The notes beneath the pieces were generated by a model, which made no database searches, was not told where the DNA came from, and saw only the letters and a program-made list of their open reading frames with translations. DNA of 64,000 nucleotides from a bacterium. GTDB taxonomy: Bacteria; SAR324; XYD2-FULL-50-16. The position numbers and the translations under genes were made by a program. Where the stretch lies: assembly GCA_018829445.1 (NCBI GenBank), contig JAHJTV010000038.1, positions 182,337 to 246,336 of the forward strand, read 5' to 3'. This document shows positions 34,648 through 43,437 of this stretch, piece after piece; position 1 is the first letter of the stretch; every line of letters begins with the position of its first letter.

Positions 34648-35550
34648 ATGACATCAACACTAACGACTTATGGATCTGTTCAGCTGATAACCGGCAAAAA
34701 ACACTCAAAATTTCCCTACTGCAATTCAATTTTTATTGAAGAAGCGGGTTTAATCATCGACCCGTCCTGCAACGGTAACATTCTGAAGGAGTTGCACCGC
34801 TCGGGAAAAATAAAAAATGTATGCTTGACCCACTGGCATGAGGATCATTTCAGGTATCTACATCTGCTGGATAATTGTGACCTCTGGGTTTCAGAAAAGG
34901 ATGCCGTTCCCCTTGGGTGTATTGAAAAATTTATGGAATGGTACGGAATCGATGGGACTGAGGGTAAGGATCTCAACAAAATTATCCGACACAAAATGGA
35001 ATCGGAAATCCATTTTAAAGCCCGAGTTCCTGATAAATTACTACAAGACGGTGATATTCTGGAACTGGGATCGGTCTCCATTGAAGTCATTGCATCACCC
35101 GGGCATAGCCCGGGTCATCTGTCCTTTTTCTTTCGTGAACCGAAAATTCTGTTTTTGGGTGATTACAACCTGGATAGTTTCGGTCCCTGGACGGGTGATC
35201 CCTATTCTGATATTGATCAGTGTATACAAACCATCCATCGTTTACGTCAGGTTCCGGCAGAGATATTGATCACCGGCCATCGCCCGACGCCAATAACCGA
35301 TGACCCATCAGACTACTGGGATCGATACCTAGGGGCAATTGCAAAAAGGGAGAAAAAAATTCTGAAATTCCTTTCAAAACCAAGATCCATAAACACGATC
35401 ATCGATCAATGGATTGTGTTGGGAAAAGCAAAGGAGCCCATCGAATATTTTCGTTTCGGAGAGAAAGCACATATAAAGAAGCATCTCCGCCGCCTTTTGA
35501 AACAGGGACAGATTGCCTATCAAGGCGGCTATTACCATTGTTCGAATTAA
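34648..35550 (+). CDS. metallo-beta-lactamase-fold hydrolase (tandem copy 1)
   Basis: A 300-residue soluble MBL-fold protein. The metal motif is THWHEDH (about residues 67-73), with further ligands in SPGHSPGHLSFFF (His near 152), FLGDYNLDSFGPW (Asp) and ITGHRPTP (His). The C-terminal 70 residues form a winged-helix-like tail (KIL.FLSKPRSI..IID.WIV.GKAKEP), as in LACTB2-like hydrolases of thioesters or RNA. AAAGGA precedes the ATG. It is followed by a clear paralogue. Relatives act on acyl-CoA, glutathione thioesters or nucleic acids; the substrate is open. Confidence 0.9.
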   Translation: MTSTLTTYGSVQLITGKKHSKFPYCNSIFIEEAGLIIDPSCNGNILKELHRSGKIKNVCLTHWHEDHFRYLHLLDNCDLWVSEKDAVPLGCIEKFMEWYGIDGTEGKDLNKIIRHKMESEIHFKARVPDKLLQDGDILELGSVSIEVIASPGHSPGHLSFFFREPKILFLGDYNLDSFGPWTGDPYSDIDQCIQTIHRLRQVPAEILITGHRPTPITDDPSDYWDRYLGAIAKREKKILKFLSKPRSINTIIDQWIVLGKAKEPIEYFRFGEKAHIKKHLRRLLKQGQIAYQGGYYHCSN

Positions 35551-35649
35551 CACAGTTCAAAATAAATGTTTGCAAACAAATAAAAAATACTGTTTGTATT
35601 TTTTTAAACCCAAGAAGTAAGTCAGACTTAATGACAACCGAGAAAAACC

Positions 35650-36537
35650 ATGAAAAATATTGTCGAATTCGGCCCTGTTCAATTCATCCGCGGCACAAAA
35701 GGCGGACGCTATCCTTTCTGCAATTCCATATTTCTTGAATCATCAGGCATATTGATTGACCCTTCCAGCGATCGGGAGATCTTGAAGGGATTGTCTAAAA
35801 AAGTTAATTCCGTTTGGTTGTCACACTGGCATGAAGATCATATCATGCATCTGGATCTGTTTGAAGAAGCAACGCTTTGTATGCATGAACTTGATACTCC
35901 TCCCCTGAAAAGCATCGAAACCTTCATCGATTGGTACGGGGTTGGTGATCAAAATAAACCGGAATTAAAGGAGCGTTGGAGAAAAATGCTGGTGGAGATG
36001 TTTAACTATAAACCTCGCACGGTTATTTTGGATTTGGAAGAGGAGCGTTTGGAATTGGATGGAATAACCGTAGAGATTATTCACACTCCCGGTCACAGCC
36101 CCGGAAACCTGTCTTTCTATTTTGTCGAACCTGAAATTCTGTTTCTGGGTGATTATGATCTGACGCCATTTGGTCCCTGGTATGGCGATCGCCATTCCGA
36201 TATCGATCAGATTATCAGTTCGGTGAACAGATTAAGACAGATACCGGCCAGAACATGGCTAACAGGTCACGAACACGGGATATTCGAAAGCAATCCTCAT
36301 CAGACCTGGGATGACTACTTAAAAGTAATCGATACACGGGAGGAGAAACTACTGGCGTTCCTGAGCCAGCCCAGGACAATTGAGGAGATTGGTGAGGCAT
36401 GGATTGTATATGGAAAACCGAAGGAACCCATCGAAGAGTTCAAACTGATGGAACAAATCAGTATGAAAAAACACGCCGACAGGCTCATAGAAAGAGGCGA
36501 GGTAAAGTATTCCGATGGAAAATATGTTCGCAGCTGA
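35650..36537 (+). CDS. metallo-beta-lactamase-fold hydrolase (tandem copy 2)
   Basis: A 295-residue paralogue of the preceding gene along its whole length: KGGRYPFCNSIFLESSG for KHSKFPYCNSIFIEEAG, SHWHEDHIMHL for THWHEDHFRYL, HTPGHSPGNLSFYF, FLGDYDLTPFGPWYGD and LTGHEHG. All metal ligands are kept in both copies, so both are probably active. The tail also carries the IVYGKPKEPIEEF pattern. Tandem duplication with sequence divergence suggests two substrates or a heterodimer. The ribosome binding site is weak; the 99-bp gap may hold a promoter. Confidence 0.9.
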   Translation: MKNIVEFGPVQFIRGTKGGRYPFCNSIFLESSGILIDPSSDREILKGLSKKVNSVWLSHWHEDHIMHLDLFEEATLCMHELDTPPLKSIETFIDWYGVGDQNKPELKERWRKMLVEMFNYKPRTVILDLEEERLELDGITVEIIHTPGHSPGNLSFYFVEPEILFLGDYDLTPFGPWYGDRHSDIDQIISSVNRLRQIPARTWLTGHEHGIFESNPHQTWDDYLKVIDTREEKLLAFLSQPRTIEEIGEAWIVYGKPKEPIEEFKLMEQISMKKHADRLIERGEVKYSDGKYVRS

Positions 36538-36590
36538 TCTTTTGATTTTTATTTCGTAGTTTGACAGCGAATTTAGTGCATTCTTAGAGT

Positions 36591-36616
36591 CTAACAGTCA
36601 ATATATTGACTGTTAG
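36591..36616. terminator. 26-bp perfect palindrome between convergent genes
   Basis: CTAACAGTCAATA (36591-36603) and TATTGACTGTTAG (36604-36616) are exact reverse complements with no spacer. It overlaps the stop codon of the minus-strand chemoreceptor (36613-36615) and lies 53 bp past the plus-strand hydrolase stop. It could work as a bidirectional terminator, although no T-run follows. Confidence 0.5.
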
Positions 36617-38304
36617 CTTTGATCAAATTCATCGTCATCCAGAACGATCATTCTATTGGAGCATATCAGAGCAGTATCACGTTTCGGGAATGATTTTACG
36701 GCCCTGGTTGACAAGGTTTTTTCAAAGAAAACATCATCTTCCTGTGAGAGCGCACCCGTCATCGCAATGTCTTTTAAACGGAACTGCTGCATGGTCTTCT
36801 GCAGGTTCAATGATTGACTCTTCAGATCGTCGGAAGAGGAAGCGGTTTCCTCAGATATGGATGAATTCTGCTGGACAATGTCATTCACCTGATTAAGCGC
36901 TTTTGTCATCTCTTCAATACCTGTCCGCTGCTCTTCAGATCCCAGGGCGATTTCCTGCACCAAACCATTGACTTTGTTCACACTCTCCATGATTTTGGTT
37001 AGATTCTCAGCTGTGCTGTTGACTTTTTCAACACCTTTTTCCATCTCCTTCATGGTGGTTTCAATCAGTTGAGTGGTGTTTTTGGCAGCTTCAGCACTTC
37101 TACCGGCAAGATTCCTGACCTCTTCCGCCACAACCGAAAAGCCCTTGCCGTATTTTCCGGCTCTGGCTGCTTCAACAGCGGCATTCAAAGCCAAAAGATT
37201 TGTTTGAAAGGCAATCTCATCAATTACCTTGATAACTTTTGTAACATTCTGACCGGTTTCAGCAATCCTGTTCATGGTACTCACCATATCATCCATCTGC
37301 TGTGTTCCAGCTGTAACAATTTCCAGGGTGCTTTCCGTTAATCGTTTTGACTGCCCGGCGTTATCATTATTCTTTTTGGTAAGATTTTCAATTTCACTCA
37401 TGGAAGAGGAGATTTCCTCCAAGCTTGCAGCCTGGGTTGAAGTTCCATTAGCCAGTATCTGGGCTGATCTGGACAGCTCTGTTGCACCCGAATTGATCAA
37501 ATGGCTGGCATCCACAACATTGAGGATGGTACGGCTTAGCAGGTCTATTGCCGTGTTGACACTCCCTTTCATCTTTTCCAACTCTCCATCCAACTGATAA
37601 CTGATTCGTTTGGACAGATCACTTTGAGAGACAGAGTTCATAACCTGGTTTACATTCTCCAACGCTTCTCTCAGTTGGGCATTGATCTCCTCAGATTTTG
37701 CCTGGGCTTCTGTAAAGCGAACCAGGTTTCCATTACTGGTGATCTCAAAAATACTACCCAACACCATTGCAAAAACGACAAGAACAGCATAAGTCACAAG
37801 AGTGTATTTCTCAAGCTCATCTCCTGATAATCCTGACGGAGCCAATTCGATACCGCTGCTTTTTAAGGAGTAGATGAAAATCAAGGCCGCAATTGATATT
37901 AATCCCCAGAGAATTCCTGCTCTCAATCCCAACATCATCAAGGCGCACATGGAGACCAAGGCCAGGTATGAGGCTATGGTGCTCGTTATCCCCCCCCGCA
38001 TTAGAACCACCAATACCGCGAGGGTAAACAAACCTCCAATGACAATGTTGGCTGAAATTATCTTTGATCCGGTATATTTGAGAATAAAGGGAGCAACCAT
38101 AATAAACAGGCTGAAACCAATCACAACCAATGCAACTTTCAGGTTTACATTAATAAATATACTTCTGAAGCTTTGCAGTAAAACAACAAAGCCGACAAGC
38201 AGACCAATGCCAACTATCATTTTTGCACGACCGAATTCCCTGATTTCCTTCTTGATTTCATCAGGAACAAACCATTCAATGATACCCATAAACAATGAAG
38301 CCAC
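36613..38304 (-). CDS. methyl-accepting chemotaxis protein with six-TM membrane sensor
   Basis: A 563-residue chemoreceptor. About six hydrophobic helices occupy residues 20-195 with only short loops, and there is no extracytoplasmic sensor domain or recognisable HAMP. A linker ([28 protein letters not shown]) leads to the methyl-accepting coiled coil, with the signalling hairpin [24 protein letters not shown]. This suggests sensing within or from the membrane, such as redox or energy state. The start is GTG at 38304 because AAGGAG (38311-38316) lies 6 nt upstream; the frame to 38370 has no such site. Confidence 0.92.
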   Translation of the reverse strand: MASLFMGIIEWFVPDEIKKEIREFGRAKMIVGIGLLVGFVVLLQSFRSIFINVNLKVALVVIGFSLFIMVAPFILKYTGSKIISANIVIGGLFTLAVLVVLMRGGITSTIASYLALVSMCALMMLGLRAGILWGLISIAALIFIYSLKSSGIELAPSGLSGDELEKYTLVTYAVLVVFAMVLGSIFEITSNGNLVRFTEAQAKSEEINAQLREALENVNQVMNSVSQSDLSKRISYQLDGELEKMKGSVNTAIDLLSRTILNVVDASHLINSGATELSRSAQILANGTSTQAASLEEISSSMSEIENLTKKNNDNAGQSKRLTESTLEIVTAGTQQMDDMVSTMNRIAETGQNVTKVIKVIDEIAFQTNLLALNAAVEAARAGKYGKGFSVVAEEVRNLAGRSAEAAKNTTQLIETTMKEMEKGVEKVNSTAENLTKIMESVNKVNGLVQEIALGSEEQRTGIEEMTKALNQVNDIVQQNSSISEETASSSDDLKSQSLNLQKTMQQFRLKDIAMTGALSQEDDVFFEKTLSTRAVKSFPKRDTALICSNRMIVLDDDEFDQS

Positions 38305-38540
38305 GATTATCTCCTTATAATATTTTTCAGCATCATTTCTCTCCCTTAATGACAGTGAGTTATATACCAATGGCAGATACTACGTCAATCCGTGATAGAA
38401 TCCGAATGATTTTAACAGTCTGGAAAAATGGATGGCTGAAAACCCGTGGTGTGAATGCATTGATAAAAATCGTGTTTTCTTCAGAGAAGGTATTCAACCA
38501 AAGTTGGAAATTAGCCTTGATGTCAGTCCATCTCCGGTGA

Positions 38541-39131
38541 TCAGCAGAATCGATCCGCAATAGTCTTGGCAAGCTTAAGGGTGTGTTTTTTAATCTCTTC
38601 CAGACTGCGTCCCGGATATTTTGCGTATGAGATCATCAACCCGTTCAATGAAGCGAATATGGCGTGGGATGCAATCCTGGTGTCTTCCCTGAATCCGGAT
38701 CGTATCAGGATTCTCTCAAGATTGTTCATCCAGGTCCTCATAATCGGGTCCATCTTGAGTGAGGTTTCGGACGGCAAACCGCCTCCCAACATGAAATGAG
38801 ACATCATCTGATAAAATGTCATGTTTTCATTAAGATAGTGAACATGAAGTTCACAGTAGCGATGGATTGAAAGCGGTTTGCTTGCTGCCAGCTCTTCCTC
38901 AATCAACCGGTTGATTTCGCTGGCATGGGACAAAAAAATGTCAATGAACAACTCGTCCATGTTTTTGTAATACCGATAAATGGTACCGGAACTGACTCCG
39001 GCCTCCTTTGCAATCTCCCGAGCGGTTACTTTCCTGAAGTCCTTCTCGGAAAACAGTCTTTGTGCAGCTGAGATGATCAGATTTCTGCGTGCTTCCCGCT
39101 CCTTTTCCTTCAACTCCTTGAATGTTGTCAT
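38541..39131 (-). CDS. TetR/AcrR-family transcriptional regulator
   Basis: A 196-residue dimeric repressor. The N-terminal helix-turn-helix is IAKEAGVSSGTIYRYYKNMDELF (about residues 41-63), preceded by RRNLIISAAQRLFSEKDFRKVT. The C-terminal ligand domain is helical and unassigned. Its neighbour is an acyl-CoA dehydrogenase gene whose promoter has a perfect TetR-style palindrome (40726-40750), and a second palindrome (39203-39219) lies in front of its own gene. An acyl-CoA-responsive repressor controlling both is inferred. No good Shine-Dalgarno precedes the ATG. Confidence 0.93.
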   Translation of the reverse strand: MTTFKELKEKEREARRNLIISAAQRLFSEKDFRKVTAREIAKEAGVSSGTIYRYYKNMDELFIDIFLSHASEINRLIEEELAASKPLSIHRYCELHVHYLNENMTFYQMMSHFMLGGGLPSETSLKMDPIMRTWMNNLERILIRSGFREDTRIASHAIFASLNGLMISYAKYPGRSLEEIKKHTLKLAKTIADRFC

Positions 39132-39156
39132 ATTTTGAATACGTTGGGTTTACACC

Positions 39157-39192
39157 AACCGGACTCTGGATAAATATATTCAGAGTCCGGTT
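39157..39192. promoter_or_regulatory. 12-bp perfect inverted repeat upstream of tetR
   Basis: AACCGGACTCTG (39157-39168), 12-nt loop, CAGAGTCCGGTT (39181-39192), followed on the plus strand by ACGGTTTTTT. As a plus-strand hairpin it looks like a terminator, yet no plus-strand gene precedes it. On the minus strand it lies in the tetR leader. Confidence 0.45.
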
Positions 39193-39202
39193 ACGGTTTT
39201 TT

Positions 39203-39219
39203 GACTAAATTGTTTAGTC
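39203..39219. promoter_or_regulatory. 17-bp palindrome, candidate TetR operator
   Basis: GACTAAA TTG TTTAGTC is a perfect palindrome 72 bp upstream of the tetR start. It shares the central ATTGTT with the palindrome at 40726-40750, so both could be bound by the same repressor. Confidence 0.5.
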
Positions 39220-39314
39220 CACTCCGAGAAGTATTATAATGTTCAATTTGAGCTCTTAACTCAATGATCGGAAAACCATAGAAATTCTGAACCGCTGTCA
39301 TACCGGACTTGATC

Positions 39315-39398
39315 CCTTACGCGCTTATTTATGCACTTTTTTGATACAAAATAAAAGTTCCCTGAATGGTAGGGCGGCCCTACGTGGCCGCCTTTCGG
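39315..39398. repeat. GGTAGGGCGG palindromic repeat, partial copy E
   Basis: A half unit GGTAGGGCGGCCCTACGTGG (from 39368), preceded by a diverged tail (TTACGCGCTTATTTATGCAC). It abuts the stop codon of the acyl-CoA dehydrogenase gene and lacks the second terminal repeat. Confidence 0.6.
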
Positions 39399-39400
39399 TA

Positions 39401-40675
39401 CTAATTTTCTATTTTGCCCTCATGAACATCCCACATATCCTCATCGGTGAAACATCGCTCAGATTCATCCGGTTTCATGGCATCCGCCTCCATTTTTCTT
39501 CTGTCATAAGTATCGCTTAGCACTTCCTGAAAATACTCATGTTGAATGAGAAGATTCATAATTTCGCTGGTTCCGGTCCAGATCAAGGATAGCCGGGTAT
39601 CTCGCAGCGCCCGTTCGACGGGGTAAACTTTCGTGTAACCAATACCTCCCATTACCTGCATGGCGTTGTTAACCACATTCCATGCTGTTTCGGTTGCGAA
39701 TCGTTTTGCTTCACTGACAATTCGACGAGAATTGGGAGCGTTGGCATCAACCGCTTGAGCTGCCATGTAAGTTAGAGCCCGGGCTGCATCCAATTGCGTA
39801 ATTGAATTGGCAATTGTAAAATTTACTGCTTGAAACTGTTTGATCTTCTTGCCGAAAGCCACCCGTTTATCCGCATATCTGACAGCCAGATCCAATGCCC
39901 CCCACAACCCCAAACACCCTGCAGCCGAGGTCAGTCTCTCGGGAATCATCATCTGGTTAAAACAGAGAGCTCCACCATGCAGTTCGCCCAATAAATTCTC
40001 TTTTGGAACTTTCACATCCCGAAACACGAGCCGACCGGTTCCGCCACCGCGACAACCCATCAAATCATAAAGATACTCAGCTTCAACGCCCGGTCCCTTA
40101 TCAACAATCAATAAACTGATACGATTGTATTTATGAGCGTCGGGTTCAAAATTGGTTTTACAATAAACAACAAAAAAATCAGCTCCTTCGGCGCCGACCA
40201 CAAACCGCTTTTGCCCGTTGAGGATAAAATGATCTCCATCCAAAACCGCCTTGGTGGTTGCTCCAAAAAAGTCGGACCCTCCCCTTGGTTCAGTCAGTGC
40301 TTCAGCAGAGATCAATTTGCCCTCAAGATAGGGAACCAGGTATTTTTGTTTCTGTTCTTCCGTGCCAAAACAGTTAAGAGCTTCACCAACAATGGACGGC
40401 ATGGCGAAGGCACACCCCAATGCGATTCCCAAACAACCAATCTCCTCTGTTGCAGCGACCTCAGCCACCCAACTCATCTCCCTGCCACCGTATTTTTTGG
40501 GAAAGCGAATACCCCTCAGATTCTGCTTGGCTAATTTCTGTACAAATTCAACCGGATATACAATTTCATCATTGTCCATCTTTCTCAAGAAATCGCTGCT
40601 AATCTCCTCTCTTACAAATTGTCTGACCTCGTCTCTCAGTTCCCTTACCTCCGGGGGTAAAATAAAATCGTACAT
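39401..40675 (-). CDS. acyl-CoA dehydrogenase under probable TetR control
   Basis: A 424-residue FAD enzyme, slightly longer than the family average owing to a C-terminal tail. Motifs are ALTEPRGGSDFFG, GGIGYTKVYPVERALRDTRLSLIWTGTSEIM and KEN-type flavin loops. The medium-chain-type base is Thr (WTGTSEI), but MIPERLTSAA provides a Glu in helix G, as in isovaleryl- and long-chain-type enzymes. ATG at 40675, 7 nt after AAGGAGG, is preferred; the frame to 40738 would run into the operator-like palindrome. It is a stand-alone gene, with a TetR gene downstream. Confidence 0.94.
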   Translation of the reverse strand: MYDFILPPEVRELRDEVRQFVREEISSDFLRKMDNDEIVYPVEFVQKLAKQNLRGIRFPKKYGGREMSWVAEVAATEEIGCLGIALGCAFAMPSIVGEALNCFGTEEQKQKYLVPYLEGKLISAEALTEPRGGSDFFGATTKAVLDGDHFILNGQKRFVVGAEGADFFVVYCKTNFEPDAHKYNRISLLIVDKGPGVEAEYLYDLMGCRGGGTGRLVFRDVKVPKENLLGELHGGALCFNQMMIPERLTSAAGCLGLWGALDLAVRYADKRVAFGKKIKQFQAVNFTIANSITQLDAARALTYMAAQAVDANAPNSRRIVSEAKRFATETAWNVVNNAMQVMGGIGYTKVYPVERALRDTRLSLIWTGTSEIMNLLIQHEYFQEVLSDTYDRRKMEADAMKPDESERCFTDEDMWDVHEGKIEN

Positions 40676-40725
40676 AACCATCCTCCTTAATCGATTATCA
40701 TTTGTCAGTTCCGTAACATGAAATT

Positions 40726-40750
40726 TTATAATGAACATTGTTCATTATAA
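40726..40750. promoter_or_regulatory. 25-bp perfect palindrome, TetR-type operator
   Basis: TTATAATGAAC (40726-40736), ATT, GTTCATTATAA (40740-40750). The arms are exact complements. It lies 50 bp upstream of the acyl-CoA dehydrogenase start, where a promoter is expected, and the TGAAC-ATT-GTTCA core is typical for TetR-family sites. Confidence 0.7.
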
Positions 40751-41052
40751 GGAACACAATTATTTTGTCAATCAAGAAATCACTCCAGTAATTGTTTTAT
40801 TTCCACAATCACCGGGTTGTAGTCAATTGCATCCACCACACAGAATATTTTGATAAAACAGGATAAGTTCAATCGTGTATATGTTTTCACAGCCCCTTGT
40901 TTTGCTCCTTTAAAACTCTTTCAGCGTTTTTCGATAGCAGCAATATTAAAAGATCCATCAGATTTAAGTAGTGAGCCTTCAACTTTTCTCCGAGCACCTT
41001 CGGGAGGTTATAATAAATATTCAATTTGATGGAGCGAAGCGAGTCAAATTAA

Positions 41053-41083
41053 AGCTGACAGCCAATTGCTAATCGCTAAAGCC
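41053..41083. repeat. GCTAATCGCTAA-type repeat
   Basis: GCTGACAGCCAATTGCTAAT followed by CGCTAAAGCC, in the gap upstream of the TSUP gene. Confidence 0.5.
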
Positions 41084-41289
41084 TTTTACATAACTATAAA
41101 TACGTATCAATGCAGTACCAGCTATCAAAACAGGTTCAAAACAAGAGTAATAGATTATATGAGTTATACGCTCAAACCTTCATCCATCCCATTGACAATC
41201 AACAGAGAACTTTGACCTAATTGAATCATATTCAAAACAAACGCGTGTGTTACCAGACAAAACATCTTATTGAACATAATATCAAACCA

Positions 41290-42051
41290 ATGGAATTAAC
41301 TATTGAAGTTTTTGTCCTTCTGTTTTTTGTCGGTCTTCTGGCAGGTTTTATCGATTCCATTGCAGGAGGGGGTGGGCTTATATCTTTACCGGCACTGCTT
41401 TTTATAGGTCTGCCGCCGCAAATTGCTCTGGGTACCAATAAACTGCAAGGCACCTTTGGAGTTTGCACGGCTGCCTTCAATTTTGTACGAAAAGGTAAAG
41501 TCAATCTCAGGGAATGCCTGTTGGGCGTCCTGGCAACATTGGTAGGTGCAATGATTGGCGCTTATACCATTCAGCGTTTGGATTCGGAGTTTATAGGTAA
41601 TTTGGTGCCGTTCTTACTACTTTTTGTACTGATTTATACTGCTTTCTCAAAAAACCTGGGATTTGAAGATCGAAAAGCACGATTGTCCAAGAATCTGTTT
41701 TATCTTTGGTTTGGACTGATGTTGGGATTTTATGACGGTTTTTTTGGCCCGGGAACCGGCTCATTCTGGACGGCAGGTTTGATGATTCTTTTGGGCTTTA
41801 ATATTACCAAAGCCGTTGGCGTGACAAAAGTTATGAACTTCACCAGCAATCTGGTAGCGTTGATCGTTTTTTCATTGAAAGGGAATGTTCTTATTTCTGT
41901 TGGTATCACAATGGCCGCCGGTCAGATTATCGGTGCCCGCGTAGGGTCCAGTCTGGCCATCAAAAAGGGAGCTAATTTCATACGGCCATTGTTTCTATTG
42001 ATCGTTCTGCTGACAATCATCCGGCTACTATATCGGAATTATTATGTATGA
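41290..42051 (+). CDS. TSUP-family anion permease (TauE/SafE, YfcA-like)
   Basis: A 253-residue inner-membrane protein with about seven to eight hydrophobic helices. The family motifs are DSIAGGGGLISLPALL...GTNKLQGTFG in the first half and GFYDGFFGPGTGSFW...KVMNFTSN in the second, the usual internal duplication. TSUP proteins move sulfite, sulfoacetate, sulfolactate or similar small anions. The start is set at ATG 41290 (MELTIEVF), where family members begin; the longer frame uses TTG at 41221. Neither has a strong ribosome binding site. The MITE-like element follows 19 bp after the stop. Confidence 0.92.
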   Translation: MELTIEVFVLLFFVGLLAGFIDSIAGGGGLISLPALLFIGLPPQIALGTNKLQGTFGVCTAAFNFVRKGKVNLRECLLGVLATLVGAMIGAYTIQRLDSEFIGNLVPFLLLFVLIYTAFSKNLGFEDRKARLSKNLFYLWFGLMLGFYDGFFGPGTGSFWTAGLMILLGFNITKAVGVTKVMNFTSNLVALIVFSLKGNVLISVGITMAAGQIIGARVGSSLAIKKGANFIRPLFLLIVLLTIIRLLYRNYYV

Positions 42052-42069
42052 TCGCTGATTTTTTATACA

Positions 42070-42200
42070 ACGTTGTTGATAAAGTATACTAACTAAGCAC
42101 AGCTACAACCCGCAATATTATATCCGCCCTCATAACCAGGAATTTCGAGCTCATCAATATAAAAGTTAAATCGTTTGTATACCTTGTCAACAACGTCCCC
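42070..42200. mobile_element. MITE-like element with imperfect terminal inverted repeats
   Basis: The left end ACGTTGTTGATAAAGTATAC (from 42070) matches the reverse complement of the right end (42173-42200, reading GGGGACGTTGTTGACAAGG on the minus strand) at 21 of 24 compared positions. The span is 131 bp with no coding frame, directly behind the TSUP gene. The right end is related to the 63-bp repeats at 2564 and 13085. Confidence 0.55.
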
Positions 42201-42287
42201 TTTTTACAGGGTCAAGTCTTTAATTTTGACATTTTTATATTTGCAAAAATAGTGGCCTGGCTGATTTAGTCAGAGTTTAACAGCAGT

Positions 42288-42359
42288 TTCAAAGACAAAG
42301 CTCTGCAAAAGGAAGTTGCAGAGCTGAAAAAATCTATTTGCGCATTTACGCATGCCTGC
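42288..42359 (+). pseudogene. relic coding fragment with LKKSI motif, copy 1
   Basis: Read in frame it gives FKDKALQKEVAELKKSI then CAFTHAC. The related copy at 45228-45299 reads LKDRVLPEEDANLKKSI then YAFTQVC. The coiled-coil style resembles the end of a small transposase subunit, but no start or full gene remains. It overlaps the 3' end of the DUF3820 gene on the other strand. Confidence 0.4.
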
Positions 42360-42603
42360 CCCCTTTCTCAACTCCACTCTTTACTAGCGGACTAAGTAGA
42401 TATTCGAGTCCATTGATTTTTATTTCCAGCATCATAGCCATGAACTCGCCTAATTCTCCTTCAGGAAATCCGTTGTTGGAGAACCAAATAAAATAGGATT
42501 CCGGTATTTGGATTAGAAGTCTATTGGCATATTTCCCAAAAGGCATACGATAATTTGCCAGTTTAACAAGAATCTCTTTTTTGTGGTTGGGACCGGTTAG
42601 CAT
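42346..42603 (-). CDS. DUF3820 family small protein
   Basis: An 85-residue cytoplasmic protein. The family signature is complete: MPFGKYANRLL, IPESYFIWFSNNGFPEGELGEFM and EIKINGLEYLLSPL. The family is short, widespread and of unknown function, sometimes annotated as a quorum-sensing-regulated factor or found near DNA-processing genes. No strong ribosome binding site precedes the ATG. Its last codons lie in a repeat shared with 45240-45300, suggesting the 3' end was reshaped by that repeat. Confidence 0.85.
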   Translation of the reverse strand: MLTGPNHKKEILVKLANYRMPFGKYANRLLIQIPESYFIWFSNNGFPEGELGEFMAMMLEIKINGLEYLLSPLVKSGVEKGGRHA

Positions 42604-42777
42604 ATTGAGTCGATTATTGGTCGTGTTGAAAAGTTGGGATCTATGATAGATGTTTTGATATCCAAGTCAATTTTCCAAAAAGGTTAGCCTTTAAGCTGGA
42701 TAATGATCATCTTCAAACCAACGCTTTATTGTGTAGCTTGGATTTAATACCAAGCCGTTTGCTGCGGAGTAGTTCAT

Positions 42778-43185
42778 TTATATTCTTATCGTATCTCGCT
42801 CTTTCTTTAAAGCGTTTAGTTCTTCTTCAATCTTGATGGAAAGAGAGCCAAGCACCACCACCTTTTCTTCTTTGGTGAGAGGCTCTCCCTTATAAAACTC
42901 CTTAAATGCCTTCTCAGCCCCTATATCTGGTGAAGAACGGACCCCACGAGGCTTAGCCCAATAATACCAGTTCCTCTTATCTTCTGTTTGAATTCTGTGT
43001 TCTGCTCCTTCAATAACCATACGAAAAGCTTTATCAATTTTGTCGGGATCAGCAAGTAATCGGGCTTTTTCTAAATCATAATCTCTGAAACAGGCTTCCA
43101 GACTGTAAGGGATTGCTCGTCCGGAACCCAGTACATCAGCAGCGTGTTTGTATCCCAGTCCTAACGCTTTGGTCTTTAAATTCAT
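42778..43185 (-). CDS. uncharacterised small soluble protein
   Basis: A 135-residue protein of unknown family. It has no signal peptide or membrane segment. Visible features are LGLGYKHAADVLGSG, a charged middle (LEKARLLADPDKIDKAFRMV) and a C-terminal coiled-coil-like helix (LSIKIEEELNALKKERD). The start is the ATG at 43185, 6 nt after AAGGGG; the frame to 43239 has no such site. Composition and codon use look like its neighbours. It stands alone between DUF3820 and a glycosyltransferase gene. Confidence 0.75.
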   Translation of the reverse strand: MNLKTKALGLGYKHAADVLGSGRAIPYSLEACFRDYDLEKARLLADPDKIDKAFRMVIEGAEHRIQTEDKRNWYYWAKPRGVRSSPDIGAEKAFKEFYKGEPLTKEEKVVVLGSLSIKIEEELNALKKERDTIRI

Positions 43186-43437
43186 ATCGTACCCCTTATA
43201 AAATTGAACCGGTTGAACAGTAATCCTTATAGAACGCAATGAAATAAGAGAAAGTGGTGAGAATACTTTCGCTTATATTTATAATTGTCATCCGGTAAAA
43301 ACGCTTTGTCATCAAAATACTTCCATCTCATGCAGCAGCTTTTATCATCATGTGACGGTGTTATCGTATGCGAGATCGTTGCGGTGTATGATGGTGAGTA
43401 ATGGGTGATCCTTTTTTTTCAGACTTTTACCCCTCTA

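Larger units (their letters stand above)
40676..41289. other. divergent intergenic region with operator and repeats
   Basis: About 614 bp. It holds the 25-bp palindrome at 40726-40750, an AATTTGA/TCAAATT inverted repeat (41023-41050) around GGAGCGAAGCGAG, and a GCTAATCGCTAA-type copy (41053-41083). No gene is visible. Confidence 0.5.

Noticed and set aside
40676..40738. N-terminal extension of the TetR-linked acyl-CoA dehydrogenase
   Set aside because: The extension would run into the 25-bp operator-like palindrome; AAGGAGG fits the internal ATG at 40675 and the shorter protein starts like its family.
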